A stretch of DNA of 53,402 bases from Pseudomonadota bacterium (GTDB lineage Bacteria > Pseudomonadota > Gammaproteobacteria > Burkholderiales > Thiobacillaceae), in assembly GCA_030684775.1 (NCBI GenBank), contig JAUXXW010000040.1, positions 1 to 53,402 on the forward strand, written 5' to 3'. Every line of letters starts with the position of its first letter. The stretch's first letter is position 1. Position numbers and translations under genes: made by a program. A model generated the notes under the pieces. That model was not told where the DNA came from and did no database searches. It saw only the letters and a program-made list of their open reading frames with translations. Shown here piece by piece: positions 24,983-33,901 of the stretch.

Positions 24983-25662
24983 TTGGGTCTGATTCCAGTC
25001 ACGATGGCCCAACTTCCGAACAGTTCCTGGGCGATCAGAAAAGGTAGGCGCAGGGCAGCGGGCAACTGCCGGCTCATGGGCAGCAGCAATTCCACCTGAG
25101 TGAAGCCGGCCGCACGCACTCGGTCACGCAACTGCCATTGGGTCCAGCACGGGCGGCGGCTGTTTTCGCCGCGTTCGAGGTGGCGCTGGGTGCGACGGTT
25201 GTAATCGAACAGGAGGATGCGCCCCCCCGGCCTTAAAACGCGGAAGAAATCACGCAGTGCCTCATCCGGTTGTGGGAACTGGAAAAACGCGGATTTTGAC
25301 ATGACCAGATCAACACAGCCCGAGCGCAGGGGAAGCATCGACCCTTCCGCCACCACGTCCACATCCCGCGGCCAATCCGGGTAATAGGGGGCATCGGTGT
25401 AGTCGATGCCGATGAATCTGGCCGGCGTGGTCTTGCGATACAGGCCGGGCCCGCAACCGACATCGAGCAGGGTCTGATTGGCTGCGATGTATCGGTTCAA
25501 CAGCGCCACGACGAAGGGCGTGGGCGTGCCGCGTGGGACAGGAGATGCTTCGCTCCCCTCTCCCCGCGGGAGGGGGGCTGGGGGTGAGGGAGAACTTACT
25601 TGGCAGCAGGCGCTGTCTTGGGTAGGGGCGGCCGCTCGGCCAGCGACGGTTTGCTCGCTCAT
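24979..25662 (-). CDS. class I SAM methyltransferase with an in-frame repeat insertion
   Basis: A methyltransferase of 227 residues. TLLDVGCGPGLYRKTTPARF is motif I, DLVMSKSAFFQFPQPDEALRD and LRPGGRILLFDYNRRT follow. Residues about 20-37 (SSPSPPAPLPRGEGS) are not part of the fold. They are the translation of a widespread C/G-rich palindrome placed in frame at about 25550-25605. The natural N-terminus is thus extended or rewritten. The start overlaps the upstream methyltransferase stop by ATGA. Confidence 0.82.
   Translation of the reverse strand: MSEQTVAGRAAAPTQDSACCQVSSPSPPAPLPRGEGSEASPVPRGTPTPFVVALLNRYIAANQTLLDVGCGPGLYRKTTPARFIGIDYTDAPYYPDWPRDVDVVAEGSMLPLRSGCVDLVMSKSAFFQFPQPDEALRDFFRVLRPGGRILLFDYNRRTQRHLERGENSRRPCWTQWQLRDRVRAAGFTQVELLLPMSRQLPAALRLPFLIAQELFGSWAIVTGIRPK
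25550..25605 (-). repeat. C/G-rich palindromic repeat inserted in a coding sequence
   Basis: The stretch CTCCCCTCTCCCCGCGGGAG followed by GGGGGCTGGGGGTGAGGGAG is the well-known dispersed intergenic palindrome type, here translated in frame inside a methyltransferase. A related but different element lies in the GT2 gene at 43208-43268. Confidence 0.65.
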
Positions 25663-26393
25663 ACCATGTCCTTTCTGGATTCGCCGGTCTTTCTCACTTT
25701 CACGATCTGGGTCGGGCCGAGCACCGGAAACACCCGGAGCAATGCCGATTCCAGCCAGCCGCGCGCATCGGTGCTGAAATCGTGGTCGACATAAGCAAAA
25801 CCATTAGTCACCATCAGTGTCAGCAAAGTGCTGGGCGTCCAGCAATAGATATGGCGGTTCCATTCCACATCGTCGAAATAGATCGCCGTTTTCAACTGCC
25901 GCTGGCGGCGCAGCCGATTGGCCGATTCCCGCACGAAAAAAGCCGCCAGGTCGCGCCAGTAATAGGGATGGGGGGTGGTGACGATGAAGACGCCGCCCGG
26001 CTTCAATACTCGGTTAACCTCCTTCACCGCCAATGCCGCACCCTCGAGATGCTCGATGACTTCCTGCATGACGACACAGTCGACCGAGGCATCGGGCAAG
26101 TCGAGCTGGTACACGCTCATCTGCCGGAACTGGTCGGCGATTTCCGGGTGCAGAAGGCGGGCCAGGCGAATGTGGTCAGGGAAATAATCCGTGCCGATCA
26201 CCTCGCTACCGGGCAGGCGACGGACCGCCTCGGCGACGAAATGGCCGGAATAGGAGCCGATTTCGACAATCCTTTGCCCTTCCAGCAGGTTCAGGCAGCG
26301 AACCTGCCGGTCTTCTAGTCGGGAGCCACTGAACAGCGCTCTGGCCCGATTGGCGTCGAGCCGGCTGCCGTCGATCAAATACGTTTCGCCCAT
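25659..26393 (-). CDS. class I SAM-dependent methyltransferase
   Basis: A protein of 244 residues. RIVEIGSYSGHFVAEAVRRL is motif I, VIGTDYFPDHIRLARLL motif II, and VDCVVMQEVIEHLEGA with VLKPGGVFIVTTPHPYYW complete the Ubi-type methyltransferase core. The ATG at 26393 overlaps the flippase gene by 19 bases. It could methylate the lipid-linked glycan. It is the third methyltransferase of this operon, so the polymer is probably heavily decorated. Confidence 0.86.
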   Translation of the reverse strand: MGETYLIDGSRLDANRARALFSGSRLEDRQVRCLNLLEGQRIVEIGSYSGHFVAEAVRRLPGSEVIGTDYFPDHIRLARLLHPEIADQFRQMSVYQLDLPDASVDCVVMQEVIEHLEGAALAVKEVNRVLKPGGVFIVTTPHPYYWRDLAAFFVRESANRLRRQRQLKTAIYFDDVEWNRHIYCWTPSTLLTLMVTNGFAYVDHDFSTDARGWLESALLRVFPVLGPTQIVKVRKTGESRKDMV

Positions 26394-27862
26394 TTTCCCT
26401 GTCCAATGAAAAGCGCTGCCCTGCCCGCGAGCCAGCGGCGAAGTTCCGGCGGCAGTCCGCCACTGACATACAGCAACAGGACATAGGCGATGAGCCCCAG
26501 TCCACAGGACAGAATCAGGCGCAGCCAGATGTTGGCAATTTCCGCTCCGGCCATTCCGGCGACGCCGAAGGCGATGGCGGCACAGACCAGGGCATGGGGC
26601 GGGTATCGCAGGGATACGGCAAGCAGATTGCCGCGCCGGCAGTAGCCATAGCTGATCGATATCTGCACGACAAAACAGGCCAGAGTGGCGACCGCCGCAC
26701 CGATCATGCCGAAAGGCGGAATCAGCAACAAGTTCAACAGCAGGTTGCTGGCCAGCGCGGCGATGGCGGCATAAGTACCGAACTGCGGCTTGTTGTCCAA
26801 ACCCAGGGAGGTTTCGAAATAGGCCGATACCACCAGCAGGACGTTCCCCGCCGCAACAATAGGCAGCACGATGGCGCCGCCGACGAATTCCGGGGTGGCC
26901 AACAAGGTCAACATGTCTTTGCCGTTGAATAGAAGGATCGCAATGACCGGACTTGCGAGCAGGAAGATCGCTTCCAGGGAACGGTCGAAAAGCCGCTGCA
27001 AGGAGGCGTGCTCCTGTTGCGCATGAAGCTGGGCCGCTGAAGTGGCATACATAGCGAAGATCGGCCCGGTCACCACCTGCACAAATAGCGAGGCCAGCGA
27101 ATAGGCGAGGGCATAGATTCCGACCGTGGCGATACTCGAATAATTCAGGAGAAACAGCCGATCGACATAATTGATGCCCCACATCGCGAACCCCGCCGGC
27201 AGGACGACGACACCGAAACGGATATAGGGCCGCAACACCGACCAATCCGGCGCCGACCAGACCCTGCCCCGCGCCAGGAAGACAGCCAGCACCACCAGCA
27301 ACAGAGCATCGCCCGCAATAGTCCAAGAGATGATGGCGATCACATCACCGCCACCGACAATAGCGACGAGAACCGCGGCAATGCCGAGCATCCCTTGGGC
27401 CACGGCAATGACGCCGAAGCGCTTGGCATCGTTGCGGATACGCCACCAGGCGCGCAGGCTGGCAATGCCGGCCGCGGTCAGCAAGGACAGGGCAGCCAGG
27501 GGAATGAGTTCGGCGTAGCGAACATCGCCGCCGAAAAACAGGTTGGCCAGGGGACCGCGCAACAAGTACAGGCTTGCCGCCAGCAAGCTGGCACTGGCCA
27601 GGATGAACAGCAACATGGCGGAAAACCGACGCGCCTGCTCGGGCAGGGGTTGGCCGGGTAGATAGCGCATCATCGCCGCATCGGTGCCGAGAATGGCGAT
27701 GGGCACGAGCATCGCGGTCAATACCGAAACCTGCGACCAGACGCCGAAATCGGCCGCCCCCAACTGCCGGGTCAGAATCGGCAGGACGATGAGCGCCTTG
27801 AACCGGACCAGTATCTCCATGACGAACAGCCATGCCGAATCGCGGAAGAAGCGTTCGATCAT
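26375..27862 (-). CDS. oligosaccharide flippase of the Wzx/MOP type
   Basis: A membrane protein of 495 residues with about 13-14 hydrophobic helices. The front MIERFFRDSAWLFVMEILVR with RQLGAADFGVWSQ is typical of polysaccharide exporters of the MOP superfamily. It turns undecaprenyl-linked repeat units to the periplasmic face. With the initiating transferase and the Wzy-like protein at 10751 it makes a Wzx/Wzy pathway likely. Confidence 0.9.
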   Translation of the reverse strand: MIERFFRDSAWLFVMEILVRFKALIVLPILTRQLGAADFGVWSQVSVLTAMLVPIAILGTDAAMMRYLPGQPLPEQARRFSAMLLFILASASLLAASLYLLRGPLANLFFGGDVRYAELIPLAALSLLTAAGIASLRAWWRIRNDAKRFGVIAVAQGMLGIAAVLVAIVGGGDVIAIISWTIAGDALLLVVLAVFLARGRVWSAPDWSVLRPYIRFGVVVLPAGFAMWGINYVDRLFLLNYSSIATVGIYALAYSLASLFVQVVTGPIFAMYATSAAQLHAQQEHASLQRLFDRSLEAIFLLASPVIAILLFNGKDMLTLLATPEFVGGAIVLPIVAAGNVLLVVSAYFETSLGLDNKPQFGTYAAIAALASNLLLNLLLIPPFGMIGAAVATLACFVVQISISYGYCRRGNLLAVSLRYPPHALVCAAIAFGVAGMAGAEIANIWLRLILSCGLGLIAYVLLLYVSGGLPPELRRWLAGRAALFIGQGKWAKRI

Positions 27863-27865
27863 TCT

Positions 27866-29011
27866 TCAGCCAGGCCGCAGATGCGAACGTAACTTGCCGA
27901 GTAAACGTGTCATAGAATCGACAACGTGCAATAACTTCCGCATGACTGGGTGCTGCCACTCGTAGCGATCATAAACAACATATTGGCCACCCCATTTCTT
28001 TTTGAACCGGCGGATATTCTCTTCCTTTTGTGAACCAGGATTGGGCGCGACACCCGCGAGATCGAAATAATGGCATCCTTGGCGTTTTGCCTCCAGAAAC
28101 ATCTCCCAATGCAAAATATCCTGCACCGGAATCTTTTCATCGAATGCCACTGGCGCAATGGCCGAAGTAATTTCAGTCGCCACGCCAGCAAAAACATACA
28201 TACCAAGAACTGCCAGCGCCCTGCCATCGCGATGAAATGCAGTAAAGTAATGATAGTAGCGTGAATGTCCTGGATGATGCCAAATTATGTTTGCATCGTG
28301 TGTGAATGCGTCTCTATCGGAGTTTATTGTCCAATCCAGGTACGGTCTCAAGAAATTCTCTTGGTAGGAATCCCATGTGTCTATTTTCCGAATCGACACA
28401 CCTTCGCGTAATGCCTTTTTGATCCCCTTGCGCGCTGAGTGATCCAGGCTCATAAGAAGATCATCTTCGGAAGATGTCAAATTCAGAACATAGGTTGCCC
28501 AGTTGTTGAATGCATAATCATTACGAAGAAACACCCCCTGTATTTCAACATTACATACAATGTTCGAAACGGGCGAAAACCCGCTAGAACGAACTATGGA
28601 TACGCCATTCTTGCGCACATATTGATGCATCTTCACCAATAGCAAGTCAAGCACCTGACATCTATCAATGTCGTCAGCCAGTGCCGGTCCGCATCCAAAA
28701 TCGATCCGCCCACCGCCCAACCCCAGGATACTGAGGAATAAGCGTTGACCCCAATTCGCCGGCCAGCGCAAATGAACCGCAAGCAGGGTTGCAGCGATGC
28801 GATCACCTTGACGAACCACAAAGTAAATTGGCTTCCCACGGTCGAGAGCGACCATGAGGGATCCCCAATACATAGACTGTAGCAGACCGACTTGGCTGCC
28901 GAAGGCAACCTGGAAGTCGTCCCATCCATTGGGCAGCACCTCAAGCAGGTCGACCTGGTAGTTATCCGATGTTGCCGCTGTCCGATTTTGTTCCTGGGCT
29001 AGTGTCATCAT
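27866..29011 (-). CDS. FemAB/GNAT-like aminoacyl (peptidyl) transferase
   Basis: A protein of 381 residues with the FemAB layout of two GNAT-like halves. NLTSSEDDLLMSLDHSARKG is the hallmark centre (S-R-x-x-I/R region), and the C-terminal HYFDLAGVAPNPGSQKEEN then IRRFKKKWGG matches the conserved FKK-x-G end. FemAB enzymes move amino acids from aminoacyl-tRNA to amino groups. In a polysaccharide operon it may acylate an amino sugar with an amino acid; that is inference. Codon use is more AT-rich than that of the flippase next to it. Confidence 0.82.
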   Translation of the reverse strand: MMTLAQEQNRTAATSDNYQVDLLEVLPNGWDDFQVAFGSQVGLLQSMYWGSLMVALDRGKPIYFVVRQGDRIAATLLAVHLRWPANWGQRLFLSILGLGGGRIDFGCGPALADDIDRCQVLDLLLVKMHQYVRKNGVSIVRSSGFSPVSNIVCNVEIQGVFLRNDYAFNNWATYVLNLTSSEDDLLMSLDHSARKGIKKALREGVSIRKIDTWDSYQENFLRPYLDWTINSDRDAFTHDANIIWHHPGHSRYYHYFTAFHRDGRALAVLGMYVFAGVATEITSAIAPVAFDEKIPVQDILHWEMFLEAKRQGCHYFDLAGVAPNPGSQKEENIRRFKKKWGGQYVVYDRYEWQHPVMRKLLHVVDSMTRLLGKLRSHLRPG

Positions 29012-29018
29012 ATTGGAA

Positions 29019-30224
29019 TTACTGATTTCGCCTAGCGTCAGGCAGTTCCTCTACCGATAACTCGGGCGTTTGGCAACATCGGGAGACGTTATGTCCGGTT
29101 GCCTGGAAATAGTAAAGCAGCAGGGGCTCTATGCACGTATCTCCCGAGTGATAGCTGTAAACCCATCTCTGGGCCGCCCTACCCAATGCCATCAGTTTTC
29201 TGCGATCAGCGTTCGCCCATAATGCCTGATAAATCTCGACCTCATGATACGCATTGATTACCGGAGGGTGGTCGGGGTAAAGAAGATCCAGGCATCCAGG
29301 ATGAAGATAAACAAGAACGGGCTTCCCCATCGCCATGGCCTCGATGGCGATCCCTCCGAGGCCTCCAACATCGAACTGGTCAACGACAATATCCGCTGCG
29401 CCGATCTCCAAGTTCAAATCATCGCGAGAAAGCGTGTCCTTCCAAATGAATCTTGCTGAATGATGGCTGTTATCCGTCATTTTTCGGGCAATATCACGGT
29501 CAGGCCCACGGTAAAGAATTGTGCATTGCGCATCAAATCCGTCATCAAAAGCTTTCAACAACGCACGCAGGAAACGGTCGTTTCCCTTGGATGAGTTCCG
29601 ATGGTCGCCAGGGTCATTGATTTTGAAATCAATATGACTGGGGTGAAAAAAACGCAAAGGGCCAGTCCGCAATTCCGTCGTATCCATGACAGGCGGCGGG
29701 GGTGGCAACAGGTAGGGGAAACGCAAAAAGGAAAAGTTCCGTATCCGTTGACCAACTATATTCTTGACGATATGCGGATATGGCACAGTAAGATTCACAA
29801 AGCACTTTCTTACGAAATACCTGTAAAAAAAACCAAGATGGCTTTTTTCACTCAATAGCTCGGAGAAATCCGATCCTGCCGCGATATTGATTACCGGCGG
29901 CAATCCAAAAAGGCCTCGTAATGGCCAACGCCAGTTCAAGGCAAATCCCAGCGCCCCAATAATAGTGACAATTACGCGCGCTTTTCGTGCGATTCTAATA
30001 AGTTGCCACGGGGAAGATATCTTCAGAACCGATTCAGCAGAAAGTGCCTGATGAAAATCACTAGAAGCATGCAATGTAGGGTTCTGACCTTCACGATTCT
30101 TTCGAGCAACAATTACACGCAATCCTCGACGTGCCAGATACTCACCAAAGACAAGATCGAGGGCGGCCAGGTCTCCATATATCAGGACATCAATTTCTCT
30201 CTTCATCATTCGCGCCATCGTCAT
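29019..30224 (-). CDS. putative glycosyltransferase (GT-B fold)
   Basis: A protein of 401 residues. The front IDVLIYGDLAALDLVFGEYL is Rossmann-like. Near the C-terminus, AADIVVDQFDVGGLGGIAIEAMAMGKPVLVYL resembles the donor-binding EX7E region of GT4 enzymes. The acceptor half is not well conserved. Several starts are possible (30224, 30218, 30209, 30206); the first is given, and MKREIDVL at 30206 is equally plausible. It is AT-rich compared with the flanks and probably acquired with its neighbours. Confidence 0.7.
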   Translation of the reverse strand: MTMARMMKREIDVLIYGDLAALDLVFGEYLARRGLRVIVARKNREGQNPTLHASSDFHQALSAESVLKISSPWQLIRIARKARVIVTIIGALGFALNWRWPLRGLFGLPPVINIAAGSDFSELLSEKSHLGFFYRYFVRKCFVNLTVPYPHIVKNIVGQRIRNFSFLRFPYLLPPPPPVMDTTELRTGPLRFFHPSHIDFKINDPGDHRNSSKGNDRFLRALLKAFDDGFDAQCTILYRGPDRDIARKMTDNSHHSARFIWKDTLSRDDLNLEIGAADIVVDQFDVGGLGGIAIEAMAMGKPVLVYLHPGCLDLLYPDHPPVINAYHEVEIYQALWANADRRKLMALGRAAQRWVYSYHSGDTCIEPLLLYYFQATGHNVSRCCQTPELSVEELPDARRNQ

Positions 30225-30342
30225 CTAACTGCTACGAACAACGTCCGTTCCTTAAACAATATGTGGAAACGTTTACCAAAATAATATGACAGCAGCGACA
30301 GAGCAATAAATGTCGACGTGCAAATATACATCAAGAGTCGGG
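30225..30342 (-). other. AT-rich gap between the carbamoyltransferase and glycosyltransferase genes
   Basis: About 120 bases without a supported gene. It is the longest break inside the minus-strand operon. No terminator or strong promoter was recognised; an internal promoter for the genes below 30224 is possible. Confidence 0.4.
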
Positions 30343-32022
30343 CTATCTTGTAAGAACAAAGGGATAGATCGCCAGGGTATCAACCGAACCTGAAACAAAC
30401 TCCTCAATCGCCTCACTAGGGGTACAGATTATCGGTTCTTCATGTCGATTGAAACTCGTGTTTATCAATGTCGGAATACCGGACTTCCTAAAATAAGCCT
30501 GAAGCACCTCATAGTAAACACCATTTCGCTCACTTGAGACAATCTGTGGCCTTGCCGTTCCATCTACATGCACCACTGCCGGCGCCTCGTCAATCATTAA
30601 CGAAGTACACTCATAGCAGGAAGTCATAAACTGGGCATTCACATGATCCGGATTCCAGCCTATATAGCGCTTCTCCGCTTCCTCTTCGAGTGTGACAGGA
30701 GCGAATGGCATAAACTCCGTGCGACTGAGGCGTGCGTTCAATGATCTGTTAATAGACGCATCGGTCGCACTTGCCAGAATACTTCTCGCCCCAAGTGACC
30801 GCGGGCCATATTCCATTCGACCAGAAAAAAAACCAACAATACGTCCATCATAGAGATCCTGAGCCACAAACTCAGCAAAGTTGGCTACCGGGGTCGCACT
30901 GAAGCCATATTTTGTGATTTGTTCAGCACATTTTTCTACCGAATAATCAGGCCCCAGATAGGCCGATGATAACGGCAAGACATCACCACCAAGCTTCAGG
31001 GTCGCATAGGCAGCACCACCCGCCGCAATACCACCATCACCCATATGCGGGTACACAAAAACCCCCTCCACACCGGGCAAATCTTTTAACCGCATATTCA
31101 ACAATACATTGGCAAAAATACCTCCTGAGAGACAGAGAAAACTCTCGCCTGTCTCTTTTAAGTAGTAGGAGACATAATTGGTCACAATATCTTCAAGCAA
31201 CTCCTGCGCTGCGGCTGCAATATCCTCTTTAGAAAAAGCACGAAGCTCAATTTCGATGCTTGGCAACACTGCCGTTGCATAGGGGCGATAATTGTTTCCG
31301 ACATTTGCGAGAATTCTTCCGTTATCCCCTCTGATCATCCTTCGCAGCACGTGCCGGCACTTCGCAGGATCTCCAACTGCTGCCAAACCAGTTACTTTTC
31401 CCTCATGCCTGTCAGGTGTAAAGCCAAGAAATCTTGTTATCCAACCGTAAAATACACCTAGACTATTGAACTCAGTCTCGAGACGCAAAAGGTTCGGCGG
31501 AGCAGTACGGGACATCTGGCTAACAGAGCCAGAGCAGAAATCCCCACGACCATCGAGCGTGATTACTAACGCCCTATCGTAATGAGAAAAATGAAAGGCC
31601 GTAATTGCATGTGCATGGTGGTGACCACAGCGAAAAAGCCGCGCCTCCGAAGCTCCAATCTTATCCAACCCCCTCTGCATTTCGATTGACTGCCGTAGGT
31701 CACTCTGAACTGAGGACTTTAGTCTTTCCTCAATTGCAGTACGCGCAGCAGGCTCACGTCCAGACGCATCCAGGGACTCCGAAAGGAACTGAGGAAACAT
31801 ACGCCAACTATCAATACCCTTCCATACGCCAGTACCGATTGCATCAACGTCACGAATTGTAATGCCGTGCCGCTGCAATATCCAATCTATGGATCTATAG
31901 GGAAATTCCTTTGTTAATTTTTTCCTACTAAGGCGTTCCTCGTTAATGGCCGTCACCAAACGCCCATCCACCATCAAACAAGCGCCACTGTCTTTGGAAT
32001 TTGCCACTCCAAGTACAATCAT
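30343..32022 (-). CDS. carbamoyltransferase of the NodU/CmcH family
   Basis: A protein of 559 residues. CGHHHAHAITAFHFS carries the H-H-x-A-H metal motif (His134 to His138) of the carbamoyl-AMP half. CLSGGIFANVLLNMRL is the Kae1-like part, and MEYGPRSLGARSILA with LINTSFNRHEEPI the C-terminal part. It transfers a carbamoyl group from carbamoyl phosphate through carbamoyl-AMP to a hydroxyl, here probably of a sugar. ATG at 32022 has GAGG six bases upstream and is preferred over a TTG six bases earlier. The gene is AT-rich, unlike the genes to its right. Confidence 0.9.
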   Translation of the reverse strand: MIVLGVANSKDSGACLMVDGRLVTAINEERLSRKKLTKEFPYRSIDWILQRHGITIRDVDAIGTGVWKGIDSWRMFPQFLSESLDASGREPAARTAIEERLKSSVQSDLRQSIEMQRGLDKIGASEARLFRCGHHHAHAITAFHFSHYDRALVITLDGRGDFCSGSVSQMSRTAPPNLLRLETEFNSLGVFYGWITRFLGFTPDRHEGKVTGLAAVGDPAKCRHVLRRMIRGDNGRILANVGNNYRPYATAVLPSIEIELRAFSKEDIAAAAQELLEDIVTNYVSYYLKETGESFLCLSGGIFANVLLNMRLKDLPGVEGVFVYPHMGDGGIAAGGAAYATLKLGGDVLPLSSAYLGPDYSVEKCAEQITKYGFSATPVANFAEFVAQDLYDGRIVGFFSGRMEYGPRSLGARSILASATDASINRSLNARLSRTEFMPFAPVTLEEEAEKRYIGWNPDHVNAQFMTSCYECTSLMIDEAPAVVHVDGTARPQIVSSERNGVYYEVLQAYFRKSGIPTLINTSFNRHEEPIICTPSEAIEEFVSGSVDTLAIYPFVLTR

Positions 32023-32051
32023 TTTCAACCTCGGAATATCAATAGATCAAG

Positions 32052-32897
32052 TTATGTTTGCACCCGCGCGCAAACCTTTAATAGACCGTTACCTACGCCA
32101 AGCGGATTCAACCATTGCATTACCGTATCTTCGAATGAGCGCCAATCTCGACAATAGTCATAGGGCTCAGAAACAACATCAGTAGCCTCACCACTATGAT
32201 CCAGCCTTGCTTCACCCTGTAGCGCCAACACCAAATATTCAACAATGCTCTGAATGGATAGACTCGAATTCGAGGCAAGATTATAAATGCCACTTCGTTC
32301 ACGCAAAATAAAGTCATTGACTAGAATATCCTTCAAATCAGAAATATGCGTTAACGTTATCCTGGGCCCACCGTCCGACCTGCAAACAACCGCCTTCTGA
32401 TTTTCAATTCTTTCAATTATTCTTGGTATCAGCCTAGGGGTTTTTTGGCCCGGCCCATAGGGAAAGTAAAGTCGTAATATCGCCAACTTCTCATCACCCC
32501 ATGCGGCCCGAACGGCGATTTCGCCTTCCAGTTTCGATTTACCGTAATCAGACGTGGGATTGGTTTTAGTGAGCGGCGTTGTTTCATGGAGTGTATTGCC
32601 ATATACCGCGCCAGATGACAGCAGGATCAGGCGCCCTACTCCGACTTTTCTACAGTACTCAGCGAATCGTGCTGGCCCCATTACATTGGTTTGCCACAAA
32701 TCCTCGGCGGGCCCGGACGATATCCCGGCCGCCACTACGACAGTGTCTACCCCCCCTGGCAGCTTCCACGTGTTCGGTTGAGTTAGGTCGAAATAAGGGC
32801 GCTGGAGACGAATTAGTTCGACTTGAGACGCAAGATCGAGAGCATCGGCCAAAGCGCCACCCACAAAGCCGGTTGCCCCAAGAACAGCAACTTTCAC
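32052..32897 (-). CDS. NAD-dependent sugar epimerase/reductase
   Basis: An extended SDR protein of 281 residues. VAVLGATGFVGGALADAL is the cofactor loop, LILLSSGAVYG the serine region, and SDYGKSKLEGEIAVRAAWG the Y-x3-K pair. It resembles small 4-ketoreductases/epimerases of deoxysugar pathways (RmlD/Fnl-like). It overlaps the next dehydratase-like gene by ATGA; together they may form a two-step dehydratase-reductase pair. AT-rich in its second half. Confidence 0.82.
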   Translation of the reverse strand: MKVAVLGATGFVGGALADALDLASQVELIRLQRPYFDLTQPNTWKLPGGVDTVVVAAGISSGPAEDLWQTNVMGPARFAEYCRKVGVGRLILLSSGAVYGNTLHETTPLTKTNPTSDYGKSKLEGEIAVRAAWGDEKLAILRLYFPYGPGQKTPRLIPRIIERIENQKAVVCRSDGGPRITLTHISDLKDILVNDFILRERSGIYNLASNSSLSIQSIVEYLVLALQGEARLDHSGEATDVVSEPYDYCRDWRSFEDTVMQWLNPLGVGNGLLKVCARVQT

Positions 32898-33901
32898 GTT
32901 ACCGATCCATCCGCATTACCCGACAACAGTTGGTCGAATTGGCTACGTTTCATATACCAGGAAATCGTCTGTCCGAGTCCATCGAGTAAGTTCGTCTTAG
33001 CCGGTTCGCCGATCAGATCGCGGACACTGTCGATGCCTGCAAGATGACGTCTCACGTCGGCGGGCCTGGCTGGTTGGTACGAAATGGGTCCGTGGTAGTC
33101 GGCTAACTGGCATATCGCCTTGATCAATTCCTCGACGCTCGTTTCCCTGCCGCTGCCGAGATTGAAAACCTGCCCCCTGACATCGTCTCGCCCGGACAGC
33201 GCCAAGATCGCTGCAACAGTATCTGCGACGTAGATGAAGTCGCGCGTCTGCTTTCCATCCCCCTGGATTACGGGCGACTGGCAGCTGCGGATTCGCTTTA
33301 GCGTCAGAGGAATTATGGCCGCAAGAGCGCCTTCGTTCTGCCGTGGCCCATAGTTGTTGAATGGCCGGATGGTGACGATGTCGAGGCCGAACATGCGGAC
33401 GTAGGAAGACAGCAGGAGATCGGCTGCTGCCTTGCCGGCCGCGTAAGAAGTTTCCGCGAGCAAGGGGTGATGTTCGTCCATCGGCACATATTGTGCCGTG
33501 CCATAAACCTCGGAACTCGACAGGTGGATCAGTCGGCCATAGGCGCCTTTGCGCAGCAATTCACCTAGAGCCAGGGCGATGTCCAGGTTGACGCGACAGG
33601 CCCCAGCCGGGTTGAAAAACGAATACAGCAGCGCCTTGGTGGCAAGGTTGAAGACGACGTCAGGCTTTTCCGCTTCCATAACGGCGGACATTGCCGACAA
33701 TTCCCCCGCGTCTTCACGATACACCTGGAGCTTGTCACCATACCGTCGCTTCGCATCCGATAGATTCTCTTCCTTGCCGAGAAAGAAGTTGTCTACCACG
33801 GCAACCCTGGCTGCGCCACGTTCGAGCAAGGCATCAACCAGATGGCTGCCAATGAAGCCGGCACCGCCGGTGACCAGGAAACGCCCGCCGTCAACGACCA
33901 T
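32894..33901 (-). CDS. NAD-dependent sugar 4,6-dehydratase/epimerase
   Basis: An extended SDR of 335 residues. FLVTGGAGFIGSHLVDALLE is the NAD loop, LIHLSSSEVYGTA has the catalytic serine region, and TSYAAGKAAADLLLSSY the Y-x3-K pair. RPFNNYGPRQNEGALAAII and FIYVADTVAAI are typical of 4,6-dehydratases or 4-epimerases such as the WbpP/ArnA-like group. The ATG at 33901 overlaps the Gfo/Idh gene by 11 bases; longer upstream frames lie inside that gene. Substrate unknown. Confidence 0.85.
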   Translation of the reverse strand: MVVDGGRFLVTGGAGFIGSHLVDALLERGAARVAVVDNFFLGKEENLSDAKRRYGDKLQVYREDAGELSAMSAVMEAEKPDVVFNLATKALLYSFFNPAGACRVNLDIALALGELLRKGAYGRLIHLSSSEVYGTAQYVPMDEHHPLLAETSYAAGKAAADLLLSSYVRMFGLDIVTIRPFNNYGPRQNEGALAAIIPLTLKRIRSCQSPVIQGDGKQTRDFIYVADTVAAILALSGRDDVRGQVFNLGSGRETSVEELIKAICQLADYHGPISYQPARPADVRRHLAGIDSVRDLIGEPAKTNLLDGLGQTISWYMKRSQFDQLLSGNADGSVT

